Positions 4,002-8,006 of a DNA stretch of 8,006 nucleotides are shown piece after piece. The notes beneath the pieces are model-generated. The model worked only from the letters and a program-made list of their open reading frames with translations, did no database searches and was not told the DNA's origin. The translations under genes and the position numbers were made by a program. Each line of letters starts with the position of its first letter. Positions within the stretch are counted from its first letter, which is position 1. The DNA is from Bacteroidales bacterium UBA2716 (GTDB lineage: Bacteria > Bacteroidota > Bacteroidia > Bacteroidales > UBA932), in assembly GCA_002354005.1 (NCBI GenBank), contig DEKS01000028.1:1-8006 (forward strand), written 5' to 3'.

Positions 4002-6175
4002 TGGCAAAGAAAGAATTGGATTCCGTAGCCAAAAAGGCGGCCAGGCAGGGCCTTCTCATTGTTATCGTTGCAGTGATAACATTGGAGGCCACCGCCGTGC
4101 TGCAGTATTTCTACTCCCGGCATATTCTCTCGGAAGAAGCAACGCGCCGGGCAGAGGGCCAGCTGGCCGCAACCGAACTGCACATTGCCAACGTGGTGGA
4201 CCAGGTGGAAACGGCGGTGCGTAACAGCATCTGGAGCGTACAGCAGCAGATGAACCGCCCGGACAGTCTGGCGGCCATTACCGTGCGCCTGGTAGGGAGC
4301 AATCCGGTTATCTGTGGCTCCACGGTGGCCCTGGTAGAGAAGGACCTGGCCCCGTATTCTTATGAGCAGGAAGGGGAAATCCTTACATCCACCCTGGCAA
4401 CGGAAGAATACGACTACAAGCACCAGGAATGGTTTGTGAAGCCGCTGGAACTGCGTGGCGGTTACTGGTCGGAGCCTTATTTTGACGAGGGCGGCGGCAA
4501 CATGCTCATGACCACCTACTCCATCCCCGTACGGGACAAGAAAGGCCGTGTGGCCGCCGTGTTTACGGCCGACGTCTCCCTTGACTGGCTCACGGAGCTG
4601 GTGGGGAGCGTGCAGGTGTACCCGTCGGCCTTCAGCATGGTGGTGAGCCGCGCCGGGCAAATCATGGTGTGCCCCGCAGAGACACTGGTGATGCGTCATA
4701 CGGTGCACGACCTGGCGGCCAGCAGCAGTGATTCGTCCACCTTCAATACCATCAACCGCTCCATGCTCTCCGGCCATGCCGGCAATACGACCTTCAAATT
4801 TGAGGGCAAGGTACATTACATGTTCTTTGATTCGGTAGATCGCACGGGCTGGGCCATGTCCATCGTTATTCCCCATAACGAGATTTATGGCAGCATCGAG
4901 CGTCTGGGTAAAATTGTTTCCCTGCTGATGATCCTGGGTATCGGCATGATTATCCTCATCCTGTACCATACCATCTCGAACCAGCAGAACCTGAACCGGA
5001 TAGAGGAAAACAAGCACAAGATGGAGGGAGAGCTCAAGGTGGCCCGCGGCATCCAGATGTCCATGATTCCCAAGAGCTTCCCGCCGTATCCGGAGCGTGG
5101 AGACGTGGACATGTTCGCCGCCGTTGTGCCGGCCAAGGAAGTGGGCGGTGACCTGTACGACTTTTACATCCGTGACGAGAAGCTCTTCTTCTGCATTGGC
5201 GATGTCAGCGGCAAGGGCGTTCCCGCTTCGCTGGTGATGGCCGTTTCGCGCAGCCTCTTCCGTACGGTTAGTGCGCACGAGTTAAGCCCCCAGCGCATTG
5301 TCACCACCATGAACGACAGCATGTCGGACATGAACGAATCCAACATGTTCGTCACGTTCTTCTGCGGCGTCCTGGACCTCCAGAACGGCCATCTGCGGTA
5401 TTGCAACGCCGGCCACAACGCACCTGTCCTGGTGCAGAAGTGCGGCAATGCGGAACTCTCTGTAGTGCCCAACCTGCCGCTGGGAATTATGCCGGGCATG
5501 AGTTTTGAGGAGCAGGAGACGGACCTGGAATGCGGTACGGGCCTGTTCCTGTACACGGACGGCCTGAACGAGGCCGAGAATCCCGTACATGAGCTCTTTG
5601 GCGAAGAGCGCATGATGCAAACGCTGGAGGCGGGTCTGGAAAGCAGTGTCTTGATAGACAAGATGCGAAATGCCGTACATGCCTTCGCGGATGGCGCCCC
5701 GCAGAGCGACGATTTAACCATGTTATACATACGCTTTATGAACAGCCGCAAATCGGAGGAGACGGAACGTCACCTCATCCTCCATAACGACATTCAGCAA
5801 ATTCCCCAGCTTGCGGAGTTTGTGGAAGCTGTTGCGGACCTCGCCCACCTGGACGTAGGGCTCACCATGAGCCTGAACCTGGCCCTGGAAGAGGCCGTAT
5901 CCAACGTAATCATGTATGCCTACCCGAAAGGCTCTGACGGCCTGGTAGAGCTGGAAGCCATTATCCGGAAGGACTCCATGGAGTTCATCCTGTCGGACAA
6001 TGGTACCCCGTTCGACCCTACCGCCGCCCCGGAGGCCGATATTACCCTGGACGTGGAAGACCGGCCCATTGGCGGCCTGGGTATTTTCCTGGTCCGGAAC
6101 ATCATGGACGAGGTAAAGTACAACCGTAGCGATGATGGTAAGAACATTCTTTCGATGACAAAAAAACTAGCTTAA
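4001..6175 (+). CDS. membrane sensor SpoIIE-type phosphatase fused to RsbW-like HATPase
   Basis: A 724-residue inner-membrane signalling protein. Order: membrane segment about 17-36; extracytoplasmic sensor about 37-302 of dCache type, marked by GGYWSEPYFDEGGGNMLMTT (153-172) and the AAVFTADVSLDWL strand (185-197); membrane segment about 304-323; short coiled linker with ARGIQMSMIPKSFPP (348-362); PP2C/SpoIIE phosphatase about 365-580; HATPase about 590-724. There is no obvious HAMP domain. Phosphatase marks are VGGDLYDFY (381-389), GDVSGKGVP (400-408), NAGHNAPVL (469-477), LYTDGLNEAEN (517-527) and QSDDLTMLY (568-576), including the metal-binding aspartates. The HATPase has its N-box LALEEAVSNVIMYAYP (627-642), SDNGTPFDP (665-673) and GGLGIFLVRNIMDEV (691-705), as in RsbW/SpoIIAB anti-sigma kinases. 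One protein thus carries both the enzyme that would phosphorylate a STAS antagonist and the one that would dephosphorylate it; the STAS gene follows after 4 nt. The start overlaps the previous stop by one base, with AAAGGA upstream. Confidence 0.92.
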   Translation: MAKKELDSVAKKAARQGLLIVIVAVITLEATAVLQYFYSRHILSEEATRRAEGQLAATELHIANVVDQVETAVRNSIWSVQQQMNRPDSLAAITVRLVGSNPVICGSTVALVEKDLAPYSYEQEGEILTSTLATEEYDYKHQEWFVKPLELRGGYWSEPYFDEGGGNMLMTTYSIPVRDKKGRVAAVFTADVSLDWLTELVGSVQVYPSAFSMVVSRAGQIMVCPAETLVMRHTVHDLAASSSDSSTFNTINRSMLSGHAGNTTFKFEGKVHYMFFDSVDRTGWAMSIVIPHNEIYGSIERLGKIVSLLMILGIGMIILILYHTISNQQNLNRIEENKHKMEGELKVARGIQMSMIPKSFPPYPERGDVDMFAAVVPAKEVGGDLYDFYIRDEKLFFCIGDVSGKGVPASLVMAVSRSLFRTVSAHELSPQRIVTTMNDSMSDMNESNMFVTFFCGVLDLQNGHLRYCNAGHNAPVLVQKCGNAELSVVPNLPLGIMPGMSFEEQETDLECGTGLFLYTDGLNEAENPVHELFGEERMMQTLEAGLESSVLIDKMRNAVHAFADGAPQSDDLTMLYIRFMNSRKSEETERHLILHNDIQQIPQLAEFVEAVADLAHLDVGLTMSLNLALEEAVSNVIMYAYPKGSDGLVELEAIIRKDSMEFILSDNGTPFDPTAAPEADITLDVEDRPIGGLGIFLVRNIMDEVKYNRSDDGKNILSMTKKLA

Positions 6176-6179
6176 TACC

Positions 6180-6488
6180 ATGGAAGTAAAGATTACAGAA
6201 AAAGACAATGTGATGACCGCCGCTCTGGCCGGCCGTCTGGACACCGCTGTTTCGCAGGAAGTGGCCGCTGCCCTTCAACCCCTGATGGACAATGCCGATA
6301 AAACCCTGGTTCTGGATTGCAAGGACCTGGCCTATATCAGCAGTTCCGGTCTGCGTATTTTCCTGACCGTGCGCAAGGCCGCCGCAGCAAAGGGCGGCAA
6401 GGTGATTGTCCGTGACATCACCCCGGAAATCCGCCAGGTCTTCATGATGACCGGTTTCCTGAATCTGTTCGAGATCCAGGAAAGCTAA
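6180..6488 (+). CDS. STAS-domain anti-sigma-factor antagonist (RsbV/SpoIIAA-like)
   Basis: A 102-residue single STAS domain, the normal size for SpoIIAA/RsbV proteins. Visible marks are the LAGRLDTAVSQEV segment (17-29), the LVLDCKDLAYISSSGLRIFL strand-turn-helix (43-62) and a conserved C-terminal half, GGKVIVRDITPEIRQVFMMT (72-91). By alignment with B. subtilis SpoIIAA (DSSG, phosphorylated on Ser58) the phospho-acceptor should be Ser55 in SSSG; the Asp normally before it is Ser54 here. In known systems the unphosphorylated form binds the HATPase and frees its target, and the PP2C enzyme restores that form. The directly upstream gene supplies both enzyme domains, so this is very probably their substrate. 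Bacteroidota lack a SigB-type target as far as I know, so the output is open. The next gene starts 1 nt after the stop. Confidence 0.93.
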   Translation: MEVKITEKDNVMTAALAGRLDTAVSQEVAAALQPLMDNADKTLVLDCKDLAYISSSGLRIFLTVRKAAAAKGGKVIVRDITPEIRQVFMMTGFLNLFEIQES

Positions 6489-6489
6489 A

Positions 6490-8006
6490 ATGGACAGAAA
6501 GCAGGTGAGTCTCCCGGAAAACGCACACCGGGAGCTCAAGCCGGGCGAGGAGTACCAACCCATCCTTGACCCGGGGAAAAAATATGCCGAGGCCACCCCT
6601 TATTCGGTGGCCCTTGGCATTTTAATGGTGATTCTGTTCAGCGCTGCCGCCGCGTATCTGGGCCTCAAGGTGGGCCAGGTATTTGAAGCGGCCATTCCCA
6701 TTGCCATCATTGCGGTGGGCCTTACGGGCGCCCTGGGCCTCAAGCAGGGACTTTCGCAGAATGTGATTATCCAAAGCATTGGCGGCTGCAGCGGTGCTGT
6801 GGTGGCCGGTGCCATCTTCACCCTTCCGGCCATCTATATCCTGGGCGTGGAGGTGGGTTTCTGGCAAATGGTCCTGAGCGCCCTGCTGGGCGGCGTGCTG
6901 GGCATCTTGTTCCTCATTCCGTTCCGGAAGTACTTCGTGAAGGAAATGCACGGGAAATATCCCTTCCCGGAGGCAACAGCCACCACGCAGGTGCTCATTA
7001 GCGGGGAAGGCGGCGGCTCCAGTGCCAAAACCCTCATCACAGCGGGCCTCATCGGAGGTCTGTACGACTTTGCTGTGGCCACCTTCGGCACCTGGGCGGA
7101 GACCATTTCCACCACCGTTATGGGCTGGGGCGCCACCCTGGCGGACAAAGCCAAGCTGGTGCTCAAGATGAACATCGGCGCGGCTGTGCTGGGCCTGGGC
7201 TATATTATCGGCCTCAAATATTCCTTCATTATCTGCTGCGGCTCCCTGCTGGTGTGGCTGGTGATTATTCCGCTGATGAACCTCATTTGGGGGGCCGATG
7301 TCATCGACCTCATGCATACGGGCGTCACTACCGCCATTGGCGACATGGCTCCGGAACAAATCTTCAAGGACTATGCCCGGCACATTGGCATTGGCGGCAT
7401 TGCCACGGCCGGTATCATTGGTATTGTGAAGAGCTTTGGCGTCATCAAGAGTGCAGCCGGCCTGGCGGTGACAGAGTTCAAGCGCAAGCCGGGGACGGGC
7501 GAAGGGAAAACGCTGCGCACGGAGGAAGATCTCCCCATGAAGACCATCGTCTTTGGGGTGGTCATCGCCCTTCTGTGCATCTTCGCGTTCTTTGCGTTTG
7601 GTGGCGTTGTGAATAACATTTGGCAGGCGCTGATTGGTCTGCTGGTGGTTACGGTTGTGAGTTTCCTGTTCACCACCGTGGCGGCCAACGCCATTGCCAT
7701 CGTGGGCTCCAACCCTGTGAGCGGCATGACGCTGATGACCCTGATTATCGCGTCGTTAATCCTGGTTGCTGTGGGCCTTAAGGGCAATGCCGGCATGGCG
7801 GCGGCGCTCATTATCGGCGGCGTGGTTTGCACGGCACTTTCCGTGGCCGGCAGCTTTATCACGGACCTCAAGATCGGGTACTGGATTGGCTCTACGCCCA
7901 AGGTGCAGGAAGGCTGGAAGTTCCTGGGCGTGGCCGTGAGTGCCGTTACCGTATGCGGCGTCATGCTGGTCCTGAACAAAACCTATGGCTTTACCGGCGA
8001 GAATGC
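6490..8006 (+). CDS. OPT-family oligopeptide transporter, 3' end cut by window
   Basis: The frame stays open from the ATG at 6490 to the window end, giving 505 complete residues of a family usually above 600. The protein is very hydrophobic, with many membrane segments after a polar 35-residue N-terminus. Family motifs: YPFPEATA (157-164), a GSNPVSGMT re-entrant signature (406-414) and TDLKIGYWIGSTPKVQE (458-474), the last close to the DLKTGYLVGATP block of bacterial OPT proteins. OPT carriers import oligopeptides or metal-ligand complexes, usually driven by proton symport; the substrate here cannot be told. AGGAAAG about 8-10 nt upstream may act as ribosome site. It begins 1 nt after the STAS stop, so it is translated from the same message. 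Its presence suggests peptide uptake is co-expressed with the stress-signalling genes, but it may only be a passenger. Confidence 0.9.
   Translation, partial: MDRKQVSLPENAHRELKPGEEYQPILDPGKKYAEATPYSVALGILMVILFSAAAAYLGLKVGQVFEAAIPIAIIAVGLTGALGLKQGLSQNVIIQSIGGCSGAVVAGAIFTLPAIYILGVEVGFWQMVLSALLGGVLGILFLIPFRKYFVKEMHGKYPFPEATATTQVLISGEGGGSSAKTLITAGLIGGLYDFAVATFGTWAETISTTVMGWGATLADKAKLVLKMNIGAAVLGLGYIIGLKYSFIICCGSLLVWLVIIPLMNLIWGADVIDLMHTGVTTAIGDMAPEQIFKDYARHIGIGGIATAGIIGIVKSFGVIKSAAGLAVTEFKRKPGTGEGKTLRTEEDLPMKTIVFGVVIALLCIFAFFAFGGVVNNIWQALIGLLVVTVVSFLFTTVAANAIAIVGSNPVSGMTLMTLIIASLILVAVGLKGNAGMAAALIIGGVVCTALSVAGSFITDLKIGYWIGSTPKVQEGWKFLGVAVSAVTVCGVMLVLNKTYGFTGEN

Noticed and set aside
3147..5278. 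Long minus-strand open frames opposite the kinase-like and phosphatase genes (286 and 454 codons)
   Set aside because: They are antisense to clearly conserved proteins, their translations are His/Arg/Gly-rich without domains, and GC-rich third positions explain the lack of stops.
6622..7979. Minus-strand and alternate-frame open frames across the OPT gene
   Set aside because: The + frame from 6490 encodes an unmistakable OPT transporter; the others are its shadows.
1..8006. CRISPR array, insertion sequence, phage or integrase genes
   Set aside because: No regularly spaced repeats, no transposase or integrase motifs in any frame.

Overview
The window looks like a chromosomal segment from a member of the Bacteroidota, probably a GC-rich Bacteroidales-type gut or rumen lineage; I cannot name genus or species. 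The evidence is three promoters with the Bacteroidota signature (a -33 TTTG-like box, 19-20 nt, then TAnnTTTG), start codons mostly without Shine-Dalgarno sequences, two tRNA genes without an encoded CCA end, and gene families common in that phylum. The large operon on the right is visibly richer in GC than the left 1.2 kb.

Layout. (1) 1-251, + strand: the C-terminal end of a TlpA/AhpC-type thioredoxin-fold protein. (2) 383-920, - strand: a ParD antitoxin/ParE toxin pair with overlapping genes and its own promoter, converging on the thioredoxin gene. (3) 921-1172: intergenic DNA with two strong - strand intrinsic terminators and a palindrome between them. (4) 1173-1361, - strand: tRNA-Met(CAT) and tRNA-Gln(CTG), with a hairpin/U-tract between them and a Bacteroidota promoter upstream. 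(5) 1385-1514: a divergent control region with a long inverted repeat. (6) 1515-8006 and beyond, + strand: six tightly packed genes (gaps of -1 to 5 nt) read from one good promoter.

The operon is the main point of interest. In order it encodes a stand-alone RelA/SpoT-type (p)ppGpp synthetase, a stand-alone Mesh1-like HD hydrolase, an APH-fold kinase-like protein of unknown substrate (it resembles the TIGR02172 family), and a membrane sensor that fuses a Cache-like extracytoplasmic domain, a SpoIIE/PP2C phosphatase and an RsbW-like HATPase. A STAS anti-sigma-factor antagonist and an OPT-family oligopeptide transporter (cut by the window end) follow. The first two genes can be read as one alarmone make/break pair. 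The fourth and fifth form a self-contained partner switch: the HATPase could phosphorylate the STAS serine and the PP2C domain remove the phosphate. That all of these act in one pathway is my inference from operon structure; the sequence shows the domains and the packing, not the connection. No CRISPR array, insertion sequence, phage gene or rRNA was seen.
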